Position numbers and translations under genes: made by a program. Shown here one piece after another: positions 1-8,171 of a DNA stretch of 64,000 nt; the stretch's first letter is position 1, and every line of letters starts with the position of its first letter. The notes beneath the pieces are model-generated. The model saw only the letters and a list, made by a program, of their open reading frames with translations, was not told the origin of the DNA and made no database searches. This DNA is from Halomonas campaniensis. GTDB taxonomy: Bacteria > Pseudomonadota > Gammaproteobacteria > Pseudomonadales > Halomonadaceae. The stretch is taken from NCBI RefSeq assembly GCF_014193375.1, contig NZ_JACHZF010000004.1, positions 119,360-183,359 of the forward strand, written 5' to 3'.

Positions 1-459
1 GCGCCGGCCCCAGGGCCCGCGGCCGGCATGGAAGCCGGCGGGGGACGAGGTCACCTCGATCTCGCCGCGCTCCAGGTCCGGCTGGCGGAACAGCCAGCTG
101 CCCAGCGAGCGCTCGCCCAGGTGGTCGAGGCGCTGGCCGCGCAGTTCGTCCAGCGGCGCCACCGAGCGGGCCACCACCCAGGGGCGCTCGCCCAGGCACA
201 GGGCCACCTCGCGCAGCCAGGCCTGGCGGTGGAGCGGCAGCCCCAGGGCCAGCGCCTCGTCGCGGCGCGGCGGGCCGATGCGCTGGTCGAGCAGCCGGAC
301 CCGGAAGGGCCGCGGATGGCCGGCCTCGGTCAGTCGGGCGGTGAGGGAGTCGCGGGAGGCGACCCATCGCCACCAGGCAGGCGCCATGGCGGGGCGGGCC
401 GCGGCCAGGGGAATCCAGTGCGCCGGGGCGCGGGTGTCGGCAGGTGGCAGGTCGGACAC
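1..459 (-). CDS. ubiC: chorismate lyase UbiC (3' end cut by window edge)
   Basis: UbiC removes pyruvate from chorismate to give 4-hydroxybenzoate, the first committed step of ubiquinone synthesis in the cytosol. The frame is open to the window edge. It shows the family core WLREVALCLGERPWVVARSV followed by a Leu-Gly-x-x-Leu-Phe segment and a Trp-Gly-Arg end typical of UbiC. I chose the GTG at 459 because a GGAG lies seven bases upstream; an in-frame ATG at 501 would add 14 residues that look untranslated. It is divergent from the FAD reductase at 535, and the C-terminal part lies outside the window. Confidence 0.85.
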   Translation of the reverse strand, partial: MSDLPPADTRAPAHWIPLAAARPAMAPAWWRWVASRDSLTARLTEAGHPRPFRVRLLDQRIGPPRRDEALALGLPLHRQAWLREVALCLGERPWVVARSVAPLDELRGQRLDHLGERSLGSWLFRQPDLERGEIEVTSSPAGFHAGRGPWGRR

Positions 460-534
460 CGTCGGGCTCCGCGTCGAACAAGGGGGCGGGTAGTGTAACA
501 TGCGGTGTCATCCCTTCCCTGACCGAGGAGTCCC

Positions 535-1695
535 ATGAGCGCTCCGCTGACCATCATCGGCTCCGGCATGGCCGGCATCGGCCTGCTCCGCCAGCTGCGG
601 GCCCTGGACGCCGATCGCCCCGTCACCCTGATCACCGCCGACAGCGGCGACGACTACGCCAAGCCGCTGCTCTCCACCGGCTTCGCCAAGCGCCTGCCGC
701 CGGGGCGCCTGGCGGCCCGCAGCGCCCTGCAGGTGGCCGATGAGCTGGGCGCCGTGGTGCGCACCCATGCCCGCGTCGAGGGCATCGATCTCGCGGCCAG
801 GACGCTGAGCCTCGGCGCGGAGCGGCTGCCCTGGGGCGAGCTGGTGCTGGCTACCGGGGCGGCGCCGGCCGTGCCCTTTGCGGTGCCCGAGGCCGTGGCC
901 GGGCGGGTCTTCAGCGTCAACGACCTGGACGACTACCGGGCCTTCCATGGGGTGCTCGAGGCGCTGGGTCGGCCGGCGCGGGTGGCGATCATCGGTGCCG
1001 GGCTGGTGGGCTGCGAGTTCGCCAACGACCTGCTGGCCGGCGGCCACGAGGTGAGCCTGGTGGCCCCCGAGGGCGCGCCCCTGCCGCGGCTGCTGCCGGT
1101 GCCCCTCGGGCGGGCCCTGGGGGAGGCCTTCGAGGAGGCCGGCATGGTGCTGGCGCTGGGAACCGGCCTGACGGCCCTGGCGGAGGCCGGGGCGGCCGTG
1201 GGGGTCACCCTGGACGACGGCAGCCGCCTGGAGGCCGACCTGGTGCTGGTGGCTACCGGCCTCCGGCCGCGCACCGCCCTGGCCGAGGCGGCGGGCCTGG
1301 CGGTCAGCGCCGCGGGGATTCACACCGACCGATACCTGGCCACCGCGGCGCCCGGTGTCCACGCCCTGGGCGACGTGGCCTGCGTGGACGGCGTCAATGC
1401 CATGTACGTGCAACCGCTGCAGGCCAGCGCCAAGGCGCTGGCGCGCACCCTCACCGGCACGCCGACCCCGGTCAGCTACGGTCCCTGGCCGGTGGTGGTC
1501 AAGACGCCCCTGCTGCCGGTGGTGGCGCTGCCGCCGGCGCGGCCCCCGGCACGCTGGCGACTCGAGGGCGAGGCGGGAGACATGACGGCCCTGGCCGAGG
1601 CCGAGGACGGTCGTTTGATCGGATTTGCGTTGACAGGGGCCTGTGTCCGTCGGAAAGTTGAACTGGCGCGGGTCGCACCGCCGTTGCTAGGCTAG
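535..1695 (+). CDS. FAD-dependent rubredoxin reductase-like oxidoreductase
   Basis: A 386-residue pyridine-nucleotide disulfide reductase-fold protein lacking the redox disulfide. It has an N-terminal FAD dinucleotide-binding motif (GSGMAG, near residue 10), a central NAD motif (GAGLVGCEFA, near 160) and the FAD-contacting LGDVACVDG near 280. This layout fits rubredoxin-NAD+ reductase (RubB/AlkT) or the related NorW, which passes electrons from NADH to rubredoxin or flavorubredoxin. In Pseudomonas the gene at this position follows two rubredoxin genes; none lies next to it here. It probably has its own promoter in the short gap shared with ubiC. The electron acceptor is inferred, not shown. 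Confidence 0.8.
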   Translation: MSAPLTIIGSGMAGIGLLRQLRALDADRPVTLITADSGDDYAKPLLSTGFAKRLPPGRLAARSALQVADELGAVVRTHARVEGIDLAARTLSLGAERLPWGELVLATGAAPAVPFAVPEAVAGRVFSVNDLDDYRAFHGVLEALGRPARVAIIGAGLVGCEFANDLLAGGHEVSLVAPEGAPLPRLLPVPLGRALGEAFEEAGMVLALGTGLTALAEAGAAVGVTLDDGSRLEADLVLVATGLRPRTALAEAAGLAVSAAGIHTDRYLATAAPGVHALGDVACVDGVNAMYVQPLQASAKALARTLTGTPTPVSYGPWPVVVKTPLLPVVALPPARPPARWRLEGEAGDMTALAEAEDGRLIGFALTGACVRRKVELARVAPPLLG

Positions 1696-1744
1696 GACAC
1701 GGTGTCGCCACCGGCCGTGCTGTTGGGCGATATCGGGCATGCCG

Positions 1745-1797
1745 GTGTCATTCGCATGCTGTCTTCTCGAGTCGGGAAGGCCGCATGCGAGTGACAC
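1745..1797. repeat. long inverted repeat upstream of hup
   Basis: Arms 1745-1759 (GTGTCATTCGCATGC) and 1783-1797 pair over 15 positions with a single G-T wobble, around a 23-base loop. It lies 50 bases after the reductase stop and 85 bases before the hup start. It could end reductase transcription, fold in the hup leader, or be an operator; there is no T-run after it. Confidence 0.55.
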
Positions 1798-1881
1798 GGA
1801 TCGGGGAACTCACCACCACAACAATACCTCCGGCGACCATCCACTGCGTCCGGAGGCAGAAGCCAACACCAGGAGGGCTGT

Positions 1882-2157
1882 ATGCGTAAGCCAGAACTCG
1901 CCGCGGCGATTGCCGAGCGTGCCGATCTTTCCAAGGACAAGGCGAGCCAGGTGCTCAACGTCATTCTCGACGAGATCACCGGCAGCGTGTCCCAGGGGCA
2001 GGATGTCTCACTGATCGGGTTCGGTACCTTCACCGTGCGCGAGCGTGCCGCTCGCACCGGCAAGAACCCCCAGACCGGCCAGCCGCTGACCATCCCGGCC
2101 AGCAAGACCGTGGCCTTCAAGCCGGGCAAGGGCCTCAAGGACGCCGTCGCCAAGTAG
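1882..2157 (+). CDS. hup: HU-family nucleoid DNA-binding protein
   Basis: A 91-residue HU/IHF-fold protein that bends DNA and compacts the nucleoid as a dimer. The N-terminal helices begin MRKPELAAAIAERADLSKDK, followed by the GFGTF turn (about 47-51) and the beta-arm with GKNPQTG, whose proline intercalates into the minor groove. The basic C-terminus FKPGKGLKDAV is typical of HU. A strong AGGAGG lies seven bases before the ATG. The gene sits at the same place as the HU gene beside recG in Pseudomonas and ends at its own hairpin terminator. Confidence 0.93.
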   Translation: MRKPELAAAIAERADLSKDKASQVLNVILDEITGSVSQGQDVSLIGFGTFTVRERAARTGKNPQTGQPLTIPASKTVAFKPGKGLKDAVAK

Positions 2158-2169
2158 GCGCCCCTCGAT

Positions 2170-2204
2170 GCGACCCGCCGCGGTGCGGGTCGCTGAACGT
2201 TTTC
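2170..2204 (+). terminator. rho-independent terminator of hup
   Basis: A 9-bp perfect stem (GCGACCCGC at 2170-2178 with 2185-2193), a six-base loop and a short T-run (2200-2203), starting 12 bases after the hup stop. Confidence 0.7.
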
Positions 2205-2227
2205 CCTCCTCCCGCTCGGAACCCTCC

Positions 2228-2584
2228 ATGAAGCTGCGACTGATGCTCTGGCTGCTGGGACTGCTGCTCAAGCGTGCCCTGCGCCGCAAGCCCCGCTTCC
2301 GTGAGCTGCTCGGCGAGATGCGCGGCCTCGACTGGGGCATCGCCACCGAGGATCTGGCCATCGCCCGCCACTACCGCATGTCGCCGCGCGGCATCCGTAC
2401 CGGCCGCGGCCTGCCGGTGGACCTCGACCTGGAGCTGCGCTTCGAGGATCAGGCCACCGCGCTCAAGGTGCTCAGGAAACCCACCCAGCAGGCCTTCCTC
2501 AACGGGATGATGGCCGGCACCGTGCGCCTGGTCGGCGACTCCGCCGATCTGCAGAAGCTGCAGCGGCTGCTCAAGCACCTGTAA
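2228..2584 (+). CDS. SCP2-type lipid-binding domain protein
   Basis: A 118-residue protein with a hydrophobic N-terminus rich in Leu and basic residues, then a fold resembling a short SCP2 (sterol carrier protein 2) domain. The PVDLDLELRFED strand and the ending MMAGTVRLVGDSADLQKLQ match the SCP2 pattern in which a loss-of-charge strand precedes a final helix. Such stand-alone bacterial SCP2 proteins are thought to bind acyl or isoprenoid lipids; a link to quinone synthesis is only a guess. The start at 2228 is preferred to an upstream in-frame ATG at 2168 that would run through the hup terminator. It converges on recG. Confidence 0.6.
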   Translation: MKLRLMLWLLGLLLKRALRRKPRFRELLGEMRGLDWGIATEDLAIARHYRMSPRGIRTGRGLPVDLDLELRFEDQATALKVLRKPTQQAFLNGMMAGTVRLVGDSADLQKLQRLLKHL

Positions 2585-2607
2585 GCACCGAGCCGATAGC
2601 GCCGAGC

Positions 2608-2675
2608 GCCAAGCAAAACCTTTCACCGCCCGACGGTTTACGCTCAGTCCCTCATACGCAGACTCTTTGCTTGGC
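2608..2675. repeat. inverted repeat between convergent SCP2-domain gene and recG
   Basis: A perfect 10-bp inverted repeat, GCCAAGCAAA at 2608-2617 and its complement at 2666-2675, encloses a smaller AAACC/GGTTT hairpin (2616-2639). It fills the gap between two convergent genes and may act as a weak bidirectional terminator, though the loop is long. Confidence 0.4.
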
Positions 2676-2680
2676 TGCTG

Positions 2681-4774
2681 TCACACCTGCCCGTAGCGGC
2701 CCGCCTCCTCGCCCAGCCAGCGGCGGATCAGCGGGCGGCTGGCCTCCGGATGGGTGGCCAGCAGCGCCTCGGCCAGGGGGGCGACGCGCTCCAGCAGGTC
2801 GGCGTCGCGCTCCAGGTCGGCGATCTTCATCTGGGCGAGGCCGGTCTGGCGGGTGCCCAGCACCTCCCCCGGGCCGCGCAGCTCCAGGTCCTTCTCGGCG
2901 ATGCGGAAGCCGTCGTTGGTCTCGCGCATCACCGCCAGGCGCTCCTTGGAGTGGGCCGACAGCGGCCCGTGGTAGAGCAGCACGCAGAAGCTCTCGGTGG
3001 AGCCACGCCCCACCCGGCCGCGCAGCTGGTGCAGCTGGGAGAGCCCCAGCCGCTCGGGGTTCTCGATGATCATCAGGCTGGCGTTGGGCACGTCGACCCC
3101 CACCTCGATCACCGTGGTGGCCACCAGCAGGTCCAGCTCGCCCGCCTTGAAGGCGGCCATCACCTCGGTCTTCTCGCTGGCCTTCATGCGTCCGTGGACC
3201 AGGCCGATGGCCAGTTCCGGCAGCGCCTCGGTGAGCTCGTCGCGGGTCGCCTCGGCGGCCTGGCACTCCAGCACCTCGGACTCCTCGATCAGGGTGCAGA
3301 CCCAGTAGGCCTGGCGGCCCTCGGCGCAGGCGTGGCGGATGCGCGCCACCACCTCGGGGCGCCGCTCGTCGGGCACCACCACGGTCTTGACGGGCGTACG
3401 GCCGGGGGGCAGTTCGTCGATCACCGAGACGTCCAGGTCGGCATAGGCGCTCATCGCCAGGGTGCGCGGGATGGGCGTGGCGGTCATCACCAGCTGGTGG
3501 GGCGTCAGGCCGCCGGCCTCGCCCTTCTCGCGCAGCGCCAGGCGCTGGTGGACGCCGAAGCGGTGCTGCTCGTCGATGATCGCCAGGCCCAGGCGCTGGA
3601 AGTGCACGTCGCCCTGGAAGAGCGCGTGGGTGCCCACCACCATGCGCGCGCGGCCGTCGAGGATCGCCGCCTTGGTGTCCAGGCGCGCCTTGCCCTTGAG
3701 CTTGCCGGAGAGCCAGGCCACCTCGATGCCGAGCGGCTCGAACCAGGCGCGGAAGGCGCGGTAGTGCTGCTCGGCCAGCAGCTCGGTGGGGGCCATCATC
3801 GCCGCCTGGCAGTCCCCGGCGATGGCGGAGAGGGCCGCCATGGCGGCCACCACCGTCTTGCCGGAACCCACGTCGCCCTGCACCAGCCGCAGCATGGGCG
3901 TCTCACGGGCCAGGTCGGCGGCGATCTCGTCCAGCACCCGGCGCTGGGCACCGGTCAGCGAGAAGGGCAGCTGGGTGAGGAAGCGCGCCTGCAGGCTGCG
4001 CCCGCTGGGCAGCGCCGGCGCGCCATCCTCTCGGATGCGCAGGCGCACCTCCTGGAGGCTCAGGCGGTGGGCCAGCAGCTCCTCCAGGGCCAGGCGGCGA
4101 CTGGCCGGGTGATGGCCGCTGGCCAGGGTCTCGGGGTCGATGTCCGGGGTCGGCTGGTGCAGCACGTGCAGGCAGTGGTGCAGCTCAGGCAGGCGGAAGC
4201 GAGCGCGCAGGTCCTCGCTGATCCAGTCGGGCAACGCCTCGGGGTGGGCCTCCAGCTGTGCCAGGGCCTGCTCGATCAGCGCCCGCAAGCGGGTCTGGTG
4301 CAGCCCCTCGGTAGTCGGGTAGATAGGCGTGAGGTGGTCCTCCACGGGCGGGGCGTCGGCCTTGAGCAGGCGGTATTCCGGGTGATAGAGCTCGAGCCCC
4401 GTGGCGCCGGCGCGGGCCTCGCCGAAGCCGCGCACCCAGCTGCCGGGCTGGAACTGCTGCTGCTGGGCCGGGGAGAAGTGGAAGAAGCGCAGGCTGAGGA
4501 TGCCGCTGCCGTCGCGCAGCCTTACCAGCAGGCTGCGGCGTCGGCCGCGCACCACCTCGGCGGCCACCACCTCGCCCTCCACCACTGCCTCGTGACCGGC
4601 GCGCAGGGTGCCGATGGGCGTGATGCGGGTGCGGTCCTGGTAGCGCAGCGGCAGGTGGAAGAGCAGGTCGGCGACGCTGGCGATGCGCAGCCGGGCCAGT
4701 TTCAGGGCCAGGGCCTCACCGACCCCCTTGAGCGACGTGACCGGCGCGTCGAGCGCGTGGGGGGCAGCGCTCAT
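2681..4774 (-). CDS. recG: ATP-dependent DNA helicase RecG
   Basis: A 697-residue superfamily 2 translocase that remodels stalled replication forks and branch-migrates recombination junctions. The N-terminal wedge with an OB fold covers roughly residues 1-150. Walker A GDVGSGKT lies near 300-307, the DEQH box at 401-404, then motif III TATPIPRTLA and the C-terminal RGRVGRG and TESFCVLLY motifs. Length matches E. coli RecG (693). Its ATG overlaps the oxyR stop by four bases, so the two are translationally coupled, as is common in Pseudomonas relatives. Confidence 0.96.
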   Translation of the reverse strand: MSAAPHALDAPVTSLKGVGEALALKLARLRIASVADLLFHLPLRYQDRTRITPIGTLRAGHEAVVEGEVVAAEVVRGRRRSLLVRLRDGSGILSLRFFHFSPAQQQQFQPGSWVRGFGEARAGATGLELYHPEYRLLKADAPPVEDHLTPIYPTTEGLHQTRLRALIEQALAQLEAHPEALPDWISEDLRARFRLPELHHCLHVLHQPTPDIDPETLASGHHPASRRLALEELLAHRLSLQEVRLRIREDGAPALPSGRSLQARFLTQLPFSLTGAQRRVLDEIAADLARETPMLRLVQGDVGSGKTVVAAMAALSAIAGDCQAAMMAPTELLAEQHYRAFRAWFEPLGIEVAWLSGKLKGKARLDTKAAILDGRARMVVGTHALFQGDVHFQRLGLAIIDEQHRFGVHQRLALREKGEAGGLTPHQLVMTATPIPRTLAMSAYADLDVSVIDELPPGRTPVKTVVVPDERRPEVVARIRHACAEGRQAYWVCTLIEESEVLECQAAEATRDELTEALPELAIGLVHGRMKASEKTEVMAAFKAGELDLLVATTVIEVGVDVPNASLMIIENPERLGLSQLHQLRGRVGRGSTESFCVLLYHGPLSAHSKERLAVMRETNDGFRIAEKDLELRGPGEVLGTRQTGLAQMKIADLERDADLLERVAPLAEALLATHPEASRPLIRRWLGEEAGRYGQV

Positions 4775-5691
4775 GCCGGCTCGAGTTCGGCCTCGCGGCA
4801 GCGGGCGATGGCGTCGGTCACGGCATCGATCGCCTTGGGGCGCGGGAAGCTGGCGCGCCAGGCGATGGCGACGGTGCGCGAGGGGGCCGGCTCGCTGAAG
4901 GGACGGCTGATCAGCAGTCCGCTCTCGTAGTGGCCGGTGCCGATGGCCGAGCGGGGCAGCACGGTGATGCCGAGCTTGGAGGCGACCATGTGGCGGATGG
5001 TCTCCAGCGACCCGCCCTCGGCGGTCAGGGTGTTGGTGGGGCTGGCGAGCTTGTGGCTGATCGCCGGGCAGGCCTCGAGGATCTGGTCGCGAAAGCAGTG
5101 TCCCTCGCCCAGCAGCAGCAGGCGCTCACCCAGCAGGTCCTCCTTGTGGATCGTCTCGCGCTCGGCCCAGGGGTGGTCGGCGGGCATCAGCACCTCGAAG
5201 GCCTCCTCGTAGAGGGGCTTGGTGAGCACGTCGGTCTCGGTGAAGGGCAGCGCCACGATGATGGCATCGAGCTCGCCGCTTCTCAGCTTGCGACGCAGGT
5301 TGCCGGTGAAGCCCTCCTCGATGTAGAGCGACATCTGCGGCGCCCGTCGGCGCAGCTCCGGCACCAGGTGCGGGAAGAGGTAGGGCCCGATGGTGTAGAT
5401 GGCGCCGATGCGCAGGGGGCTGGCCAGCTGGTCCTTGCCGGCGTTGGCCAGCTCCTTGATCACGCCGGTCTGCTCCAGCACGCGCTGGGCCTGCTCGACG
5501 ATCTTCTCGCCCAGCGGGGTGACCTGGACGGTGGACTTCGAGCGTTCGAACAGCGCCACGCCCAGCTCCTCCTCGAGCTTCTTCACCGCCACCGACAGGG
5601 TCGGCTGGGAGACGAAGCAGCGTTCGGCGGCGCGCCCGAAATGGCGCTCCTGAGCCAGTGTCACGATGTAGCGGAGTTCTGTTAGAGTCAT
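4771..5691 (-). CDS. oxyR: hydrogen peroxide-sensing LysR regulator OxyR
   Basis: A 306-residue LysR-type regulator with an N-terminal winged helix (about 1-60) and an effector domain. The redox cysteines fall at exactly 199 and 208 in GHCFRDQILEAC, the numbering of E. coli OxyR, so the disulfide switch is intact. Oxidised OxyR activates peroxide defence genes. The start is the ATG of MTLTELRYIV; upstream in-frame codons run through the promoter region. A probable autoregulatory OxyR site lies at 5727-5741, and an almost identical site precedes ahpC in this window. It is co-transcribed with recG downstream. Confidence 0.96.
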   Translation of the reverse strand: MTLTELRYIVTLAQERHFGRAAERCFVSQPTLSVAVKKLEEELGVALFERSKSTVQVTPLGEKIVEQAQRVLEQTGVIKELANAGKDQLASPLRIGAIYTIGPYLFPHLVPELRRRAPQMSLYIEEGFTGNLRRKLRSGELDAIIVALPFTETDVLTKPLYEEAFEVLMPADHPWAERETIHKEDLLGERLLLLGEGHCFRDQILEACPAISHKLASPTNTLTAEGGSLETIRHMVASKLGITVLPRSAIGTGHYESGLLISRPFSEPAPSRTVAIAWRASFPRPKAIDAVTDAIARCREAELEPA

Positions 5692-5726
5692 GATGGTTGC
5701 CTGAACGGCATCCTCTTGAAAATCCA

Positions 5727-5741
5727 ATAGGGACTTTTTAT
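5727..5741. promoter_or_regulatory. probable OxyR half-site in the oxyR promoter
   Basis: ATAG-N7-TTAT, matching one dimer half of the ATAG-N7-CTAT OxyR consensus. The 18-base frame ATAGGG-N5-TTATCAG is shared exactly with the ahpC upstream site at 42775. It lies between oxyR and the divergent epimerase gene, where E. coli OxyR represses itself. Confidence 0.55.
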
Positions 5742-5758
5742 CAGGGGGCGAGGGAAAG

Positions 5759-6631
5759 GTGAAGACAACAACGCTTATTCTGGGCTGCGGGGACATCGGA
5801 CGGTCACTGGGGCAGCGGCTGCAGGAGGCCGGCCAGCGGGTGGTCGGGGTGCGCCGCAACCCCGGCGCCCTGGAGGGCAGCGGCCTCGAGGCCATCGCCG
5901 CGGACCTCGCCGATCCCGCCTCCCTGGCCGGCCTGCCGGATGCCGAGGTGCTGGTCTATGTGGTCAGCGCCGACCACTTCGACGAGGAGGCCTACCGCAC
6001 CGCCTATCCCGAGGGGCTCAAGGCGGTGCTCACCGAGTTTGCCGGCCGCCAGCGGCCGCCGCGCCGGGTCTTCTTCGTCTCCTCCACCAGCGTCTACCCG
6101 CAGCAGGCCGGTGAGCCGGTCGACGAGGCGAGCCCCACTGATCCCAGCGGCTTCTCCGGGGTGCTGATGCGCGAGGCCGAACAGGCGCTGATCGACCACG
6201 ACCTGCCGGGTACCGTGGTGCGCTTCTCGGGGATCTATGGCCCCGGCCGCGATCGGCTGATCCGCCAGGTCAGCGAGGGGCGCATCGCCCCCTCCAGTCC
6301 CGCCATGTACACCAACCGCATCCATCGCGACGACTGTGCCGGCGTGCTGGCCCACCTGATCGAGCTGGCCCTGGCCGACCGGCCGCTCCACGACCTCTAC
6401 CTGGCCAGCGACTGCGAGCCGGCGCCGCTGCACGAGGTGATGAGCTGGCTGGCCAAGCAGCTCAAGGTCGAGGCCACCGAGACCATCCAGTCGCCCCTGC
6501 GCCGCCGGGCCAGCAAGCGCTGCGACAACCGTCGCCTGCTGGAGAGCGGCTACGTGTTCCGCTATCCCAGCTATCGCGAGGGCTATGCCCAGGTGCTCAG
6601 GGAGGGCGGCTTCCTGCCCGAGAAAGCCTAG
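5759..6631 (+). CDS. NAD(P)-dependent epimerase/dehydratase-family protein
   Basis: A 290-residue extended short-chain dehydrogenase-fold protein. The N-terminal Rossmann motif reads LGCGDIGRSLG, and a VSSTSVYPQQAG segment supplies the serine and tyrosine positions, but the usual YxxxK is replaced by a sequence around LMREAEQAL, so classical epimerase catalysis is doubtful. FSGIYGPGRDRL and NRIHRDDCAGVL are typical of the YeeZ-like subgroup. The substrate is unknown. The gene begins with GTG, preceded by an AGGGAAAG-type ribosome site. It is divergent from oxyR and may share its peroxide-linked control region. Confidence 0.75.
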   Translation: MKTTTLILGCGDIGRSLGQRLQEAGQRVVGVRRNPGALEGSGLEAIAADLADPASLAGLPDAEVLVYVVSADHFDEEAYRTAYPEGLKAVLTEFAGRQRPPRRVFFVSSTSVYPQQAGEPVDEASPTDPSGFSGVLMREAEQALIDHDLPGTVVRFSGIYGPGRDRLIRQVSEGRIAPSSPAMYTNRIHRDDCAGVLAHLIELALADRPLHDLYLASDCEPAPLHEVMSWLAKQLKVEATETIQSPLRRRASKRCDNRRLLESGYVFRYPSYREGYAQVLREGGFLPEKA

Positions 6632-6636
6632 GTGGG

Positions 6637-7140
6637 TCACAGCGGGTAGCGGTAGCCCAGCGTCAGCGTCTCCAAACCGTCATTCGGTCGTTTGATGCCG
6701 GCATTGGAGTAGTGGGTCAGCGCCAGGGAGAGCTCGCCGCTGGCCCAGGGCAGGCCCAGCGCCAGGCGATCCTCGAACTGGAAGGCGGTGGAGAGCTCCC
6801 GGGAGTCCACGCGGGTCTCCAGGAACAGCGCGCCGCCGATGCCGGCCTCCAGGAAGGCGCCCCGCTCGCCGGAGAAGGTCCAGCGCAGCGCCGGCGACAG
6901 TAGCCAGGCGGCGTTGCCGTCCTCCTCCTCGCTGGAGAGCAGCAGCAGGCCGGTGGCCAGCCGCAGCTCCAGCCGGGGGTGCAGGCTTGCCAGCGGAACG
7001 ATCCGGTCGACCTCCACCTTGAGGGCGACCGTGGATTCGCTGGTGGCACCGACCGCGACCTGCAGGTCGGCCATGGCCGGGCCGCAAGCCACCAGCAGCG
7101 TCAGGGCGGCGCAGGCCGCCCGGTGCGATTCGAGAGACAT
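6637..7140 (-). CDS. pagL: lipid A 3-O-deacylase PagL family
   Basis: A 167-residue outer-membrane beta-barrel enzyme that removes the 3-position acyl chain of lipid A, softening recognition of the lipopolysaccharide. A signal peptide ends near AMA-DLQ (about residue 24). The C-terminal signature contains His143, Ser145 and Glu157 in the HYSN...GLE arrangement that forms the PagL catalytic triad, and the protein ends in an aromatic beta-strand. It is convergent with the epimerase gene with only a few bases between stops, and follows thpR on the same strand. Confidence 0.82.
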   Translation of the reverse strand: MSLESHRAACAALTLLVACGPAMADLQVAVGATSESTVALKVEVDRIVPLASLHPRLELRLATGLLLLSSEEEDGNAAWLLSPALRWTFSGERGAFLEAGIGGALFLETRVDSRELSTAFQFEDRLALGLPWASGELSLALTHYSNAGIKRPNDGLETLTLGYRYPL

Positions 7141-7168
7141 TCCCTTCTCCCCTCAGTCCCGTGATGGC

Positions 7169-7684
7169 TCAGGTCGCCCGAGAGCGCGCCAGGGGCACGT
7201 AGCGTGCGGCCTGTCCGTCGTTGATCGAATGGATCAGCGTCACCTGATTATAGGACCACTCGAGGTCAACGTGCGGCAGGTCGTCTGCCTCGAGGCGTTC
7301 GGCCCGGCGCAGCAGGGTGACATGCGGGATGAAGCGGGAGGGGCGACCGGGGAGCTGGTGGGCCTCCAGGCGGTCCCACAGCCGCTCGTGCAGTCGCTGC
7401 AGGGCGGCATCCGGACGGTGGCCCCCCACCCAGACGATGCCCGGGCACCGGAAGTGGCCCCAGGCATCCAGTGTCCAGCACCCGGCGGGGATGGCCAGCG
7501 AGCGGATCTCCTCCGCCAGCTCACCGGCCAGGTCGTCGCCGACCTCGCCGAGGAAGGCCAGGGTGAGGTGCAGGCTCTCGTCGGGCATGCGGCGCCCGCC
7601 GCAGCGGGCGTGGGCGGCGTCCGCCAGGGCGCCGAGCCGTTCGCGCAGCCCGGGTGGCGGCACCAGCGCCAGGAAGAGCCGCAT
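7169..7684 (-). CDS. thpR: RNA 2',3'-cyclic phosphodiesterase ThpR
   Basis: A 171-residue 2H-phosphoesterase. Both catalytic HxTx motifs are present: HLTL in ESLHLTLAFLGEV (about residue 39) and HVTL in FIPHVTLLRR (about 125). The family opens 2',3'-cyclic phosphate on RNA and was earlier called 2'-5' RNA ligase. The ATG sits eight bases after the ridA stop, indicating an operon ridA-thpR and probably pagL. The length is usual for the family. Confidence 0.88.
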   Translation of the reverse strand: MRLFLALVPPPGLRERLGALADAAHARCGGRRMPDESLHLTLAFLGEVGDDLAGELAEEIRSLAIPAGCWTLDAWGHFRCPGIVWVGGHRPDAALQRLHERLWDRLEAHQLPGRPSRFIPHVTLLRRAERLEADDLPHVDLEWSYNQVTLIHSINDGQAARYVPLARSRAT

Positions 7685-7691
7685 TCCCCGG

Positions 7692-8081
7692 TCAGTCGCC
7701 GATGACCATCACGGCTTCCGCCTCGAACTGCGCGCCCTTGGGCAGCGCCTTCACGCCCACCGCGGCGCGGGCCGGGTAGGGCTTGTCGAAGAACTCCTCC
7801 ATCACCTGGTTGACCACCGCGAACTGGCCTAGGTCGACCAGGTAGAGGTTGAGCTTGACGATCTCGCCCAGCGAGCCCGCGGCCTCCTCGCAGACGGCCT
7901 TGAGGTTCTTGAAGACCTGGCGGGCCTGGGCCTCGAAGTCGTCGGAGACCAGCTCCATGGTGGCCGGGTCCAGGGGGATCTGGCCGGAGAGGTAGACGGT
8001 GTTGCCGGCCTTGATGGCCTGGGAGTAGGGGCCGATGGCGGCGGGTGCCTGGTCGGTGTTGATCACGGCCTTGTTGCTCAT
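7692..8081 (-). CDS. ridA: RidA enamine/imine deaminase
   Basis: A 129-residue YjgF/RidA protein that hydrolyses reactive 2-aminoacrylate and related imines made by PLP enzymes. The [19 protein letters not shown]-terminal signature is intact, and the conserved Arg lies in [17 protein letters not shown] near the C-terminus. The start with GGAG eight bases upstream (CACGGAGAACGTCC) is preferred to an upstream in-frame ATG. It lies after spoT on the same strand but beyond a strong hairpin, so it probably uses its own promoter. This is the same neighbour order as in Pseudomonas. Confidence 0.93.
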   Translation of the reverse strand: MSNKAVINTDQAPAAIGPYSQAIKAGNTVYLSGQIPLDPATMELVSDDFEAQARQVFKNLKAVCEEAAGSLGEIVKLNLYLVDLGQFAVVNQVMEEFFDKPYPARAAVGVKALPKGAQFEAEAVMVIGD

Positions 8082-8127
8082 GGACGTTCTCCGTGGTGGT
8101 GTTGAAGGGTGGTGATGCATGAAAGCG

Positions 8128-8163
8128 CTGGCCCGCCCGTCGCAGCCGCGACGGGCGGGCCAG
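8128..8163 (-). terminator. hairpin terminator downstream of spoT
   Basis: A perfect 16-bp stem (8128-8143 with 8148-8163) and a four-base loop AGCC, starting 8 bases beyond the spoT stop. There is no T-run, so termination may rely on stem strength or Rho. Confidence 0.65.
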
Positions 8164-8171
8164 GGACGGAT

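Noticed and set aside
2750..4930. 726-codon open frame opposite recG
   Set aside because: Same reason: a shadow of a strongly conserved helicase gene.
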